Shown here piece by piece: positions 57,401 to 64,000 of a stretch of 64,000 bases of DNA. The stretch is from Serinicoccus hydrothermalis (GTDB lineage: Bacteria > Actinomycetota > Actinomycetes > Actinomycetales > Dermatophilaceae). The first letter of the stretch is position 1. Every line of letters starts with the position of its first letter. The position numbers and the translations under genes were made by a program. The stretch is from NCBI RefSeq assembly GCF_001685415.1, contig NZ_CP014989.1, positions 2,046,001 through 2,110,000 on the forward strand, written 5' to 3'. Under the pieces are notes generated by a model. It was not told the origin of the DNA, did not search any database, and saw only the letters and a list, made by a program, of their open reading frames with translations.

Positions 57401-57511
57401 GCCCAGGGTCCGCGCGACGTCCTGCACGACCCGGTCCGTCGCCCCGGTGACCACGAGGAGGACGGCGTCGGGGCCGGCCCCCTCGCCGTCGGGGGACGTC
57501 TCAGCCGACAC
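54413..57511 (-). CDS. Large multidomain glycosyltransferase (GT4 at C-terminus)
   Basis: A 1032-residue protein from GTG 57511. Residues 15-150 look like a Rossmann lobe (VLLVVTGATDRVVQDVARTLGGLVPTVVVQQV). Residues 160-300 are helical. A second Rossmann-like part begins near 325 (VRVLLLPAEGSGPALRAVLRLSPAVTVVQP). A helical repeat region near 500-600 resembles TPRs (SGRHDEAMALVREALGS). The functional GT4 spans about 607-1015: GRVLHLLKVSLPQRTSGYAVRS, ADAVVTLSESMRQDI, VVPNGVDDEAI, and EAMAMGLPVVVSALPALREIV with the EX7E-type site. It starts 11 bp inside the GT2 gene. Confidence 0.85.
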   Translation of the reverse strand: MSAETSPDGEGAGPDAVLLVVTGATDRVVQDVARTLGGLVPTVVVQQVGPDGDRSLRGEQLRAGHTRSRWRRPLLTGAERVLPVRHGAGLAARFDPGFRDRLRQSDALVVLGPGAPAVARAAHDLAPQVQVLEGTGEALELCTRLALRVLPHAGIGAPSQPQPELPTGDLRRLLLAIPALAGPARTQAPVRHRLRATLWLSRDPDQRDALLAALEPVLGPDDPVLQGWALQRGRPTGRPDVDRERLLAAADALLAEADTVLDADAQAAARWAALALRLRHAERGASGGHVDDPPDPSPSRTWRALTTSAPIGREEGEQEDSGQSPGAAVRVLLLPAEGSGPALRAVLRLSPAVTVVQPAQQDLPSSLRGTTVPDALVEGRLRSGLGLPWTGYPGAGRALRQEHPAVVLADGVDQRTLLASLALPRSCRLVALVRPADLAAPWLDLVDPRRWGALLVEDEATSDRVRARVDRSGCDVRVEVVPGLASLRTDAPQAPAREALRAAVLGDLGRIGELSGSGRHDEAMALVREALGSTATAPDAALLQQAALATTRAGEPTLRLEVLRRWAAIDPRPHVRALVTEQKARLREFSPGWLPGDLPPTPVEGEPGRVLHLLKVSLPQRTSGYAVRSAYLLRERARRGEDVLAVTALDFPDEPAPAVETVHGVPHLRLTRDQVPAREGADAYLDAFARRVLEQVVEHRPSVLHAHSGHRGYELALVALAVGRAAGLPVVYEVRGLFEGVWTSDVGRATESELYRLRRALEARVLGLADAVVTLSESMRQDILARPGTGAQALDPAGVVVVPNGVDDEAIAPRPPRADLRRHLLLEDTFVVGYVSNLDHPREGQEVLVEAVALLRRAGHPVTALLVGGGHRADGLRRRAQELGVAEHVVLTGQVPHEEVGDYYALLDVFVVPRIDERAARLVTPLKPYEAMAMGLPVVVSALPALREIVGDAERGLTFPPGDAAALAGVLADLRGDPDRRAALAAAGRSWVREHRTWAALAARYDEAYAIATRATSAGGVGEPLHGGDELL

Positions 57512-59495
57512 CGGCGCCCTGCCCGGTCAGGGCCGGCACGACGTCGAGGCCGGGCAGGGCGCCGCGCACCAGCGTGCGCTCCGCCTCGTCCAGCCACGGC
57601 GCGGACGCCCAGCGGGGACGGACCGACCACCACGACGCCACGAGGTCCGAGGCGCCCAGGAGGTCCTCCGGCAGGCCGGAGGAACCCGGGGAGACGTCCT
57701 CCGGGGCCAGCCACACCTCGACCGTGCCGACGTCGACCCGGACCTCCTGGTCCCGCATGAGGGCGAGCACCGACGGGTCGAGGACGACCAGCCGGTCCAC
57801 GGTGACCCGGTCCAGCCGGGACAGCAGCCAGGCCTGCCGGTCGAGCAGCGGGTCGTCGAAGCCGCGGTCCAGCTCGGGCCGGCGCATCTCGGTCGTGGCG
57901 CGCAGGTCCTGGTGCCACAGGCCGACCGGCTCGCCGGGGCTCACCCCGCGCAGCTCCTGCCGCAGCCAGGCGCCCCCGCGGCTGCCGTGCGGGCGGGAGA
58001 AGGAGCCGAGGTAGGCCGTGCCCAGCCGGGTGGGCACGTGCTCCGCGGTCGGGAGGTCGCGCACCCAGGCGGCGGGGACCGGGAAGGGCAGCGCCGCCAG
58101 CTCGGCGTCCTGCACCAGCACCGGCGCCTCCTCCTCCCGGCGGCGCCGGGCCAGGCGCCGGTGCCAGACCATGAAGCTGGAGCGGAAGGCCCGCCGCTCC
58201 GGCGCGGTCCAGGAGAAGGTGAAGTCACCACGGGAGAGCGACCCCGCCCGCAGGCGGGTCACCGCCAGCGGCTCGCCGACGTCCACGATCGCCCCGTGCA
58301 GGCGGGCGACGCGCTCGGCGAACTCGGAGTCCGCGCCCTTGCGGATCGGCGCGAAGCCACCGGTGCGCGGCAGGATGCTGCGGCGCAGCAGCAGCGAGGA
58401 GGCGTTCTCCCGGACCGCACGGTAGCCGAGCCACTGGTGGGTGAGGTCGTCCTTGGCCCGCACGGCCCGGCTGCGGGTCATCGGCGTCTGCGGTCCGGCC
58501 TCCTGCAGCGCCGCCACCTGGAGCTCGATCCGGGACGGGTGGGACCAGTCGTCGGCGTCCTGGAAGGTGATGAGGCTGCCGCGCGAGGCCTCGATCGCGG
58601 CCGCCCGGCCGAGATAGGACCCGCCGTTGCGGGCCATCGGGAGCACGCGCACCCGCTCGTCCAGCGCGGCGGCCCGGGCGAAGATCTCCTCGTAGCCCGG
58701 CCCGGAGCAGTCGTCGACGACGACGATCTCGAGGTCGGCATACGTCTGCTCGCTGATGGAGCGGACGGCTGTGACGAGACCCTCGTCCGGCCTCCAGCAC
58801 GGCATGATGACGGTGACGAGCTCGCCGCCGGCGGTCCCGGGCCGTGCGCCGGGGGCGCCGAGCCGGTCGAACGGGCTGCGGGGGGCGGGTCCGTCGGCGG
58901 TCGCGTCGCGCAGGGCCGGGGCCGCCAGGCCGCGCTCGGTGAACCGCTGCGCGAGCAGGTCCTCCCAGCGCCCCGCGTCGGCGGTGCTCGTCGCCGGTCC
59001 GTGCGGGTTGGCCAGGTCCACCCGCAGGTAGTGCTCGGCGTCGGGGTGCAGCCCCTCCACGCCGGGGAGCAGCGCGGCGAGCTGCTCGTGCCGGCCGGCG
59101 AGGAAGAGGGTCTGCAGCCCGGTGAGGCGCAGCTGCGGACCGAGCCAGGTCAGCCCGTCCCCGGGCCACAGCGCCTCGAAGACCAGCGCAGAGGCCAGCA
59201 GCTCGCGCTCGGTGCGCAGCATCCCGGCCCAGGCGAAGGCGACCCCCGCCAGCGCGCGGCGTCGTGCGGGGTGCAGCGCGGCGTCCGGCGGGCCGCCGGT
59301 GGCGAGCACCTCCTCCAGCAGGGTCCCCGGCGAGTGGCGTCCCTGGGTCGCCAGGTCGGCCAGGGCGTCCAGCCCCGCGGCCGAGCGGGTGCGCAGCGTC
59401 TGGTGGAAGAGGGGGACGGGGTCGACGGCGCCCGCGCCGTGGCGCAGCTGCCAGGCGAGCCACGCCTGCGAGGGGTCGGTGCTCTGGCTGATCAC
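57501..59495 (-). CDS. GT2 family glycosyltransferase with helical N-terminus
   Basis: A 664-residue protein from GTG 59495 (start tentative, RBS weak). Residues 1-200 are helical with repeats (ALDALADLATQGRHSPGTLLEEVL, LFLAGRHEQLAALLPGVEGLHPD). The GT2 (GT-A fold) domain begins near 223: LVTVIMPCWRPDEGLVTAVRSISEQTYADLEIVVVDDCSG, with the metal-binding DxD site in FQDADDWSHPSR near 311 and GGFAPIRKGADSEFAERV. Residues 480-664 are of unknown type. It is a paralogue of the protein starting at 60016, and is divergent from that operon. Confidence 0.87.
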   Translation of the reverse strand: MISQSTDPSQAWLAWQLRHGAGAVDPVPLFHQTLRTRSAAGLDALADLATQGRHSPGTLLEEVLATGGPPDAALHPARRRALAGVAFAWAGMLRTERELLASALVFEALWPGDGLTWLGPQLRLTGLQTLFLAGRHEQLAALLPGVEGLHPDAEHYLRVDLANPHGPATSTADAGRWEDLLAQRFTERGLAAPALRDATADGPAPRSPFDRLGAPGARPGTAGGELVTVIMPCWRPDEGLVTAVRSISEQTYADLEIVVVDDCSGPGYEEIFARAAALDERVRVLPMARNGGSYLGRAAAIEASRGSLITFQDADDWSHPSRIELQVAALQEAGPQTPMTRSRAVRAKDDLTHQWLGYRAVRENASSLLLRRSILPRTGGFAPIRKGADSEFAERVARLHGAIVDVGEPLAVTRLRAGSLSRGDFTFSWTAPERRAFRSSFMVWHRRLARRRREEEAPVLVQDAELAALPFPVPAAWVRDLPTAEHVPTRLGTAYLGSFSRPHGSRGGAWLRQELRGVSPGEPVGLWHQDLRATTEMRRPELDRGFDDPLLDRQAWLLSRLDRVTVDRLVVLDPSVLALMRDQEVRVDVGTVEVWLAPEDVSPGSSGLPEDLLGASDLVASWWSVRPRWASAPWLDEAERTLVRGALPGLDVVPALTGQGAGVG

Positions 59496-59626
59496 GTGCG
59501 TCTGGAGCTCTTTCGAAGGCGGTGCGTCGTGCCGGACCTCGGCGCCCGGCCCCGGGGTACAGTGAACACCGTCTTCCTCGGTGCGGGAGCACCGACACCC
59601 CCAACCCACGCAGGAGGGTCGCCCGC
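59496..59626. promoter_or_regulatory. Divergent promoter region of the two right-hand glycan operons
   Basis: This 131-bp gap has a plus-strand -10 TACAGT (59559-59564) about 63 bp before the GTG at 59627. That gene has a strong RBS (AGGAGGG, 59611-59617). For the minus-strand gene no clear -10 or RBS is found, so its start could be elsewhere. Confidence 0.5.
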
Positions 59627-60019
59627 GTGCCCGCTCGCCTCGTCCCCCTCGCCGGCACCGCAGCCGGCCTGGTCCTGGTCCTGGTCCTCGTGCTCGGGGT
59701 GGCGCTGGAGCTGCCGGTCCTCGCGGCGCTCGCCGGTGGACTCCTGGGCGTCGGCATCCTCGCGGTGCAGCTCGACTCCTGGCGCCGGGTGCGGTCGTTG
59801 CGCAACTACCTGCGCGACGAGATCCGCCGCGTGAGCGGCACCCCCGACCAGGGGTATGCCGCGGTCCCGGCAGCCCCCGCGCCCGCGGCCCAGTCCGACC
59901 TGCTCGGCGCGGTGCAGGTGCTGCAGGCGCAGTACACCGGCCGGCTGGACCGGATGCAGGTCACGCTGGACGAGGCGCTGGACCAGCTCGCCGGACGCCC
60001 CGACCACGACCCACGGTGA
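59627..60019 (+). CDS. Small membrane protein with coiled-coil tail
   Basis: A 130-residue protein I do not recognise. Two adjacent hydrophobic helices at about 4-43 (LVPLAGTAAGLVLVLVLVLGVALELPVLAALAGGLLGVGILAVQL) are followed by basic DSWRRVRSLRNYLRDEIRRVS and an Ala/Pro linker. A final helix (LLGAVQVLQAQYTGRLDRMQVTLDEALDQLAG) has heptad-like spacing and may form a coiled coil. GTG overlaps at the end with the next gene (GTGA). It may anchor or organise the glycosyltransferases of the locus; that is a guess. Confidence 0.75.
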   Translation: MPARLVPLAGTAAGLVLVLVLVLGVALELPVLAALAGGLLGVGILAVQLDSWRRVRSLRNYLRDEIRRVSGTPDQGYAAVPAAPAPAAQSDLLGAVQVLQAQYTGRLDRMQVTLDEALDQLAGRPDHDPR

Positions 60020-62982
60020 GCCCGCACCGGTCCACCACGCAGGGGGTGGCCGCCGACCACGCGCGCATCGCGCGGCGGCGCGCGCGGGCCCTGGCCGCCA
60101 CCGCGCTGCGGACCCGGTCGGTCCACGCCCGCGAGGTGCTGGCCGAGGTGGCCTGGCCGGGGCACACCCCCGCCGACCTCGCCGCCTGGGCGGGCCGTCC
60201 GCCCGAGGCCGGCCCCCCGCCGGGCGCCGACCCCGCGGGGGTGGCCGACCACGCGCGGGTGCTCGCCGTCCAGACCGGGGACCCCGAGGACGTCGCCGTG
60301 GCCCGCGGCCTGCTGGAGCAGCTCCAGGCCTCCGGGCCGGCGACGTGGGGCGCGCTGCGCCGCGAGCACGTCGAGATGCTGGCCCAGCTGCGGGTGCTGG
60401 GCGGTGACCCGCAGGGCGCCGTCGCGCTGGTGGCCGACCGCCGGGTGCGCCCCGGCGTGGCGTCCTCGGTGCGGGCGGACGCGCTGCACCCGCGGCTCGA
60501 CCCGACCGCCGCCGGTCGCGGCGCGGAGTGGGCGCGCGCCTTCGGCGCCGCCCTGGGCAGCGGGGCCCTGGCACCCTTCCGCCCGCCCGCCGACGGTTCC
60601 GCGCCGGACCTGGACCGGCTGGAGGTGCAGGAGAGCGCGCCGGCGCGCGGCACCGGGCTCGTCACGGTGCTCATGAGCAGCTACCGGCCCGGCCCGCCGC
60701 TGCTCACCGCGGTCCGCTCCGTGCTCGCCCAGACCTGGAGCGACCTCGAGCTGCTCGTCGTCGACGACGCCTCGGGGCCGGAGCACGCGGCGCTGCTCGC
60801 GCAGGTCGAGGCCCTCGACCCCCGCGTCCGGGTCATCCGCAAGGCGGTCAACGGCGGCACCTACCGCGCCCGCAACACCGCGCTGCGGCAGGCCCGGGGG
60901 GACTTCGCGATCGTCGTCGACTCCGACGACTGGTGGCACCCGCAGACCCTGGAGACCTGCCTGCGGCCGCTGCTGGCCGACCCCCGGCTGCTCGCCACCC
61001 GCGCGCAAGGCGTGCGGGTCAGCCCGGACCTCGTGCTCACCCGGCCGGGCTACCAGCCGCGCTTCGCCTCGGCCGCCACGGTCTGCTTCCGGCTGCGGCC
61101 GGTGCTCTCCCGGATCGGCTTCTTCGACCCGACCCGCAAGGGCGCCGACACCGAGTTCGCCCGCCGACTGGAGGCCGCCGGCGGCCCGCCCGTCAAGGAC
61201 GTCGAGGAGACCACGACGATCCTGCGGGGCGGCGCCGCCACGCTGTCCGCGGAGGAGTTCGCCAACGGCTACCGCCACCCCGCCCGACAGCTCTACAAGG
61301 CGCTCTACACGCCCTGGCACGAGGCGGTCTCGGCCGGTGCGGAGCGGGCATACCTCGACCCCGAGGCGCCCCGCCGCGTCCCGGAGCCGCGTCGGTGGAG
61401 CCGTCCGACGCACCCGCTGCTGCAGCCCGGTCCCCGCCGCCTCGACCTCGTCGTCGCCGGGGACTGGCGCAAGTTCGGCGGTCCGCAGCGCTCGATGATG
61501 GAGGAGATCCGGGCCGCCCTCGACGGCGGGCTGCGGGTCGGGGTGATGCACCTGGAGGCGCTGCGCTTCATGTCGGCCCAGGACCAGCCGCTCGCCGCGC
61601 CCTTCGTCGAGCTGGTCCGGTCCGGCGCGGTGAGCTGGGTGCTGCCGGACGACGACGTCGACATCGACGTGCTGCTCGTGCGCTACCCGCCGATCCTGCA
61701 GTACCCGCCCCGCCTGGCCCGCGTCGCCCGGGTCCGCCAGGTCCTCGTCGTGGCCAACCAGGGGCCGGTCGAGCCGGACGGCAGCGACCAGCGCTACGTC
61801 GTCGCCGACGTCACCCAGCGGACCCGCGAGCTCTTCGGGGCGCCGGTGACGTGGGTGCCGCAGAGCCCGACCATCCGCCGGGTGCTGCGCGAGCAGGACC
61901 CCACGGTGCCGCTCACCGGGTGGGACAACCCCGGCCTCATCGACGCCGACGCCTGGGCCGTCCGCCCGCCGGACCGGGCCCCGGGCGCGGGGGGCACCGT
62001 CGTCGTCGGGCGTCACTCGCGGGACGACCGGATCAAGTTCCCGACCAGCTGGGCCACCCTGGAGCGGGGGTATGCCTTCGGCCCCGGCCACGAGGTGCGG
62101 ATGCTCGGCGGCGAGCAGACCGTGGCGGCGCTGCGGGCGGGCGCCGGCGACGGGGGCGTCCCGCCGGAGCAGCCCCGGGAGTGGCGGGTGCTGCCGTCCA
62201 CCACCGAGGACGTGCGGCCCTTCCTGGCGGACCTGGACTTCTACGTCTACCTGGACAACCCGGACGCGCACGAGGCCTTCGGGCGCACCCTGCTCGAGGC
62301 CGCGGCCAGCGGCGTGCTCACCATCGCCGATCCCAAGCACCGGCCCACCTTCGGCGACCTGCTGGACTACGCGGCACCGGGGGAGGCCCAGGCGCTGGTC
62401 GCGCGCTACGCCGCGGACCCGGCGGCCTACCGGGCGCGGGTGGAGCGGACGCTGGCGCTGGTGCGCGAGCGCTACGGCCGGGCGGGCTTCGCCGAGCGCA
62501 TCCGCCCGCTGCTCCAGGAACCCGACCGGACGTCCGGTATGGCGGAGCCCTCGCCGCTGCGGATCCCGCTGCGCAGCGCCGGCGACGGCACCCGTGCCGA
62601 CGCCCTGGTCGTCGAGCACGATGGCCTGCCCGCCGACGTGCTCGGCGGATGGCTGTCCGAGGCCGTGCCCGACCCGCCCGGACCCACCTGGTCGCCGGCC
62701 GAGCTGCTCCGCAGTGCACCGGCAGGCGTGCGGGACGTCCGCCTGGAGCAGGGCGGCCTCGTGCTCGAGGCACGACGCGCTCCCCCCACCGCGGACGCCG
62801 GGGCAGGCCCCGGTGCCGACGCGGTGGCCGCGCCGGTGTCAGGTGCCGCGCAGCGGGCATACCGGGCCTGGGGCGAGCCGCCGCCGGGCTGGTCCTGGGC
62901 CGCCCGACCACGCTGGTCGACCCCCCGCCAGGGCGACGAACCAGACCCCGCACCGAGACCCGTCCCGGAGGAGAGCCCATGA
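60016..62982 (+). CDS. Bifunctional GT2-GT4-like glycosyltransferase
   Basis: A 988-residue protein. Residues 1-190 are helical (HARIARRRARALAATALRTRSVHAREVLAEVA). A GT2 domain begins near 213 (LVTVLMSSYRPGPPLLTAVRSVLAQTWSDLELLVVDDASG), with DSDDWWHP near 302 as DxD site and FFDPTRKGADTEFARRL. A second GT-B-like unit begins near 473 (RLDLVVAGDWRKFGGPQRSMMEEIRAAL) and ends with PDAHEAFGRTLLEAAASGVLTI near 752. About 150 variable residues follow. So it may add two sugars in turn. It is paralogous over the GT2 part to the protein at 57501-59495 and overlaps the ATP-grasp gene by 4 bp. Confidence 0.88.
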   Translation: MSPHRSTTQGVAADHARIARRRARALAATALRTRSVHAREVLAEVAWPGHTPADLAAWAGRPPEAGPPPGADPAGVADHARVLAVQTGDPEDVAVARGLLEQLQASGPATWGALRREHVEMLAQLRVLGGDPQGAVALVADRRVRPGVASSVRADALHPRLDPTAAGRGAEWARAFGAALGSGALAPFRPPADGSAPDLDRLEVQESAPARGTGLVTVLMSSYRPGPPLLTAVRSVLAQTWSDLELLVVDDASGPEHAALLAQVEALDPRVRVIRKAVNGGTYRARNTALRQARGDFAIVVDSDDWWHPQTLETCLRPLLADPRLLATRAQGVRVSPDLVLTRPGYQPRFASAATVCFRLRPVLSRIGFFDPTRKGADTEFARRLEAAGGPPVKDVEETTTILRGGAATLSAEEFANGYRHPARQLYKALYTPWHEAVSAGAERAYLDPEAPRRVPEPRRWSRPTHPLLQPGPRRLDLVVAGDWRKFGGPQRSMMEEIRAALDGGLRVGVMHLEALRFMSAQDQPLAAPFVELVRSGAVSWVLPDDDVDIDVLLVRYPPILQYPPRLARVARVRQVLVVANQGPVEPDGSDQRYVVADVTQRTRELFGAPVTWVPQSPTIRRVLREQDPTVPLTGWDNPGLIDADAWAVRPPDRAPGAGGTVVVGRHSRDDRIKFPTSWATLERGYAFGPGHEVRMLGGEQTVAALRAGAGDGGVPPEQPREWRVLPSTTEDVRPFLADLDFYVYLDNPDAHEAFGRTLLEAAASGVLTIADPKHRPTFGDLLDYAAPGEAQALVARYAADPAAYRARVERTLALVRERYGRAGFAERIRPLLQEPDRTSGMAEPSPLRIPLRSAGDGTRADALVVEHDGLPADVLGGWLSEAVPDPPGPTWSPAELLRSAPAGVRDVRLEQGGLVLEARRAPPTADAGAGPGADAVAAPVSGAAQRAYRAWGEPPPGWSWAARPRWSTPRQGDEPDPAPRPVPEESP

Positions 62983-64000
62983 ACCTGCGCCGTGAGGTCG
63001 TCAGGCGCGTCCCGCCCCTGGCCCGGCGCGACGCCGAGCTGCGCGCCCGCAACGCCCGCATCCGGGAGCTGGAGCGCGACCGGACCCGGCTGGAGCGCGA
63101 CCGGGAGCGGCTGGAGCAGCAGCTCGTGGAGGAGCAGGCCCGGGCCGAGCAGCTCGTGGACCCGGAGGAGCTCCTGGCACGCTCCAGCTTCACCCACCAC
63201 CTCATCACCCTGCGCCGGGTGACCGAGCAGCTGCGCGAGCTGGACCCGGGACGTCATCACCCGCTGCGCCACCTGCCCTTCAAGCTGCGCAACTACCGCC
63301 TCGCCGCCAGCCACGGCATCCCGGTCCCGCGCGTGCTCGGGGTCTGGCCGGACGCCGCGCAGATCGACCTGGACGCGCTGCCCGACGACGTCGTGCTCAA
63401 GTCCGACGGCGGTGCCGGCAGCCACGGGGTGCTGCCCCTGCGCCGGGTCGCCGACGGGAGCTACGAGACGATCGACGGGGTGCGGCAGCTGACCTCGGAG
63501 GAGGTCCGCGGTCACTTCGTCGACCGGGCCGCGCGCGGCCGGATCAGCGGCCCGTTCTTCGCCGAGGAGGTGCTGCGGCAGCCCGGCGGGGGGCCGATCC
63601 CCGACGACGTGAAGATCAACGTCAGCTACGGCGAGGTGCAGCACGTCATGCTGCGCCGGGTGGCCCGGCACGGCCACCTGCGGTCGATGGGCTTCCGCTA
63701 CGTCGACGCCGAGGGGGCCGACCTCGGCGCGGTGATGATCGGGCGGGACTCCGACGAGAGCATCCCTCCCCCCGAGGACCTGGACGAGATGGTGCGCATC
63801 GCCGGCCACCTGTCCCGGGCCGTCGGGCTGCCCTTCGTGCGGGTCGACCTCTACGGCACCGAGCGCGGGGTGGTGCTCGGCGAGCTGACCCGCACGCCGG
63901 GGGGCCGGCAGCCCTTCCGCCCCCACCACGACGAGAAGATGGGCCTGGGGTGGGAGGCCGGCGCGAGCCGGCTGGAGCTGGACCTCATGGCCGGCCGACC
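62979..64000 (+). CDS. TupA-like ATP-grasp protein, 3' end cut by window edge
   Basis: 340 residues are visible from ATG 62979. Residues 18-62 form a strongly charged coiled coil with Glu/Arg repeats (RELERDRTRLERDRERLEQQLVEEQ). An ATP-grasp fold follows: LPFKLRNYRLAASHGIPVPRVLGVW, VVLKSDGGAGSHGVLPL, FFAEEVLRQPGG, DDVKINVSYGEVQHVMLRR, GLPFVRVDLYGTERGVVLGELTRTPGG. This is the layout of the TupA-like family, known from teichuronopeptide synthesis and polysaccharide loci, in which a carboxylate is joined to an amine. Good RBS (GGAGGAG). The product may attach amino acids to uronic acids of the polymer (inference). Confidence 0.85.
   Translation, partial: MNLRREVVRRVPPLARRDAELRARNARIRELERDRTRLERDRERLEQQLVEEQARAEQLVDPEELLARSSFTHHLITLRRVTEQLRELDPGRHHPLRHLPFKLRNYRLAASHGIPVPRVLGVWPDAAQIDLDALPDDVVLKSDGGAGSHGVLPLRRVADGSYETIDGVRQLTSEEVRGHFVDRAARGRISGPFFAEEVLRQPGGGPIPDDVKINVSYGEVQHVMLRRVARHGHLRSMGFRYVDAEGADLGAVMIGRDSDESIPPPEDLDEMVRIAGHLSRAVGLPFVRVDLYGTERGVVLGELTRTPGGRQPFRPHHDEKMGLGWEAGASRLELDLMAGR

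Noticed and set aside
63060-63120. Short tandem repeats in DNA near the start of the ATP-grasp gene
   Set aside because: The repeat (CTGGAGCGCGACCGG type) is the codon pattern of an Arg/Glu coiled coil, not a satellite or CRISPR.

Overview
This window is a GC-rich (about 70 % by eye) chromosomal segment from an actinobacterium. The gene order gnd-recF-dciA-gyrB-gyrA on one side and rpmH-rnpA-yidD-yidC-jag-rsmG-parB-parA-trxA-trxB-sigM-murJ-DUF6049-nudix-cca on the other matches the replication-origin region of Actinomycetota and is close to the Mycobacterium tuberculosis layout. The Micrococcales-style details (DUF2975/HTH pair, DLW-39 peptide, DUF3566 after gyrA, very compact GTGA/ATGA overlaps) suggest a member of or near the Intrasporangiaceae/Ornithinimicrobiaceae. 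That placement is an inference, not a proof.

Layout. 1-1359: a cut HTH regulator, a DUF2975 membrane protein with a palindromic operator, tRNA-Ala, a DLW-39 peptide and tRNA-Ile, all on the minus strand. 1452-4477: a plus-strand insert (ABC-2 exporter, small XRE regulator, universal stress protein) sitting between the tRNAs and the gyrase cluster. 4491-16419: DUF3566, gyrA, gyrB, dciA, recF, gnd, dnaN and dnaA, all minus, with the best oriC candidate between dnaN and dnaA. 16825-20114: plus-strand rpmH, rnpA, yidD, yidC, jag, rsmG. 20146-32183: minus-strand parB/parA with four parS-like sites inside their own 5' coding parts, trxA/trxB, SigM-type ECF sigma and a putative anti-sigma, a MurJ-pseudokinase-discoidin fusion, DUF6049 and a MutT4-like Nudix protein. 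32265-36629: cca followed by a Wzz-like protein and an OafA/SGNH acyltransferase. 36578-40143: a GT87-like mannosyltransferase and a class A penicillin-binding protein (minus). 40264-41331: myo-inositol-phosphate synthase.

41354-64000 (right edge): a surface-glycopolymer locus in short operons that alternate in strand. It holds seven or more glycosyltransferases (several unusually large multidomain proteins), WecB-type UDP-GlcNAc 2-epimerase, a UDP-sugar 6-dehydrogenase, a TagG/TagH-like ABC exporter, an asparagine-synthetase-like protein with an apparent second N-terminal-type domain, an unrecognised 205-residue protein, and a TupA-like ATP-grasp protein cut by the window edge. Together these are consistent with synthesis, modification and export of a uronic-acid-containing wall polymer (teichuronic-acid-like, possibly with ManNAcA); the polymer identity is inference.

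There are no insertion sequences, CRISPR arrays, prophage genes or clear pseudogenes. The most interesting items are the MurJ fusion, the parS sites written into the N-termini of ParA and ParB, DnaA-box pairs embedded in palindromes at the ends of dnaA and trxA, several promoters positioned for leaderless mRNAs, the ABC/XRE/Usp insert with a shared TGTAGTAG element, and the uncommon enzymes of the glycan locus.
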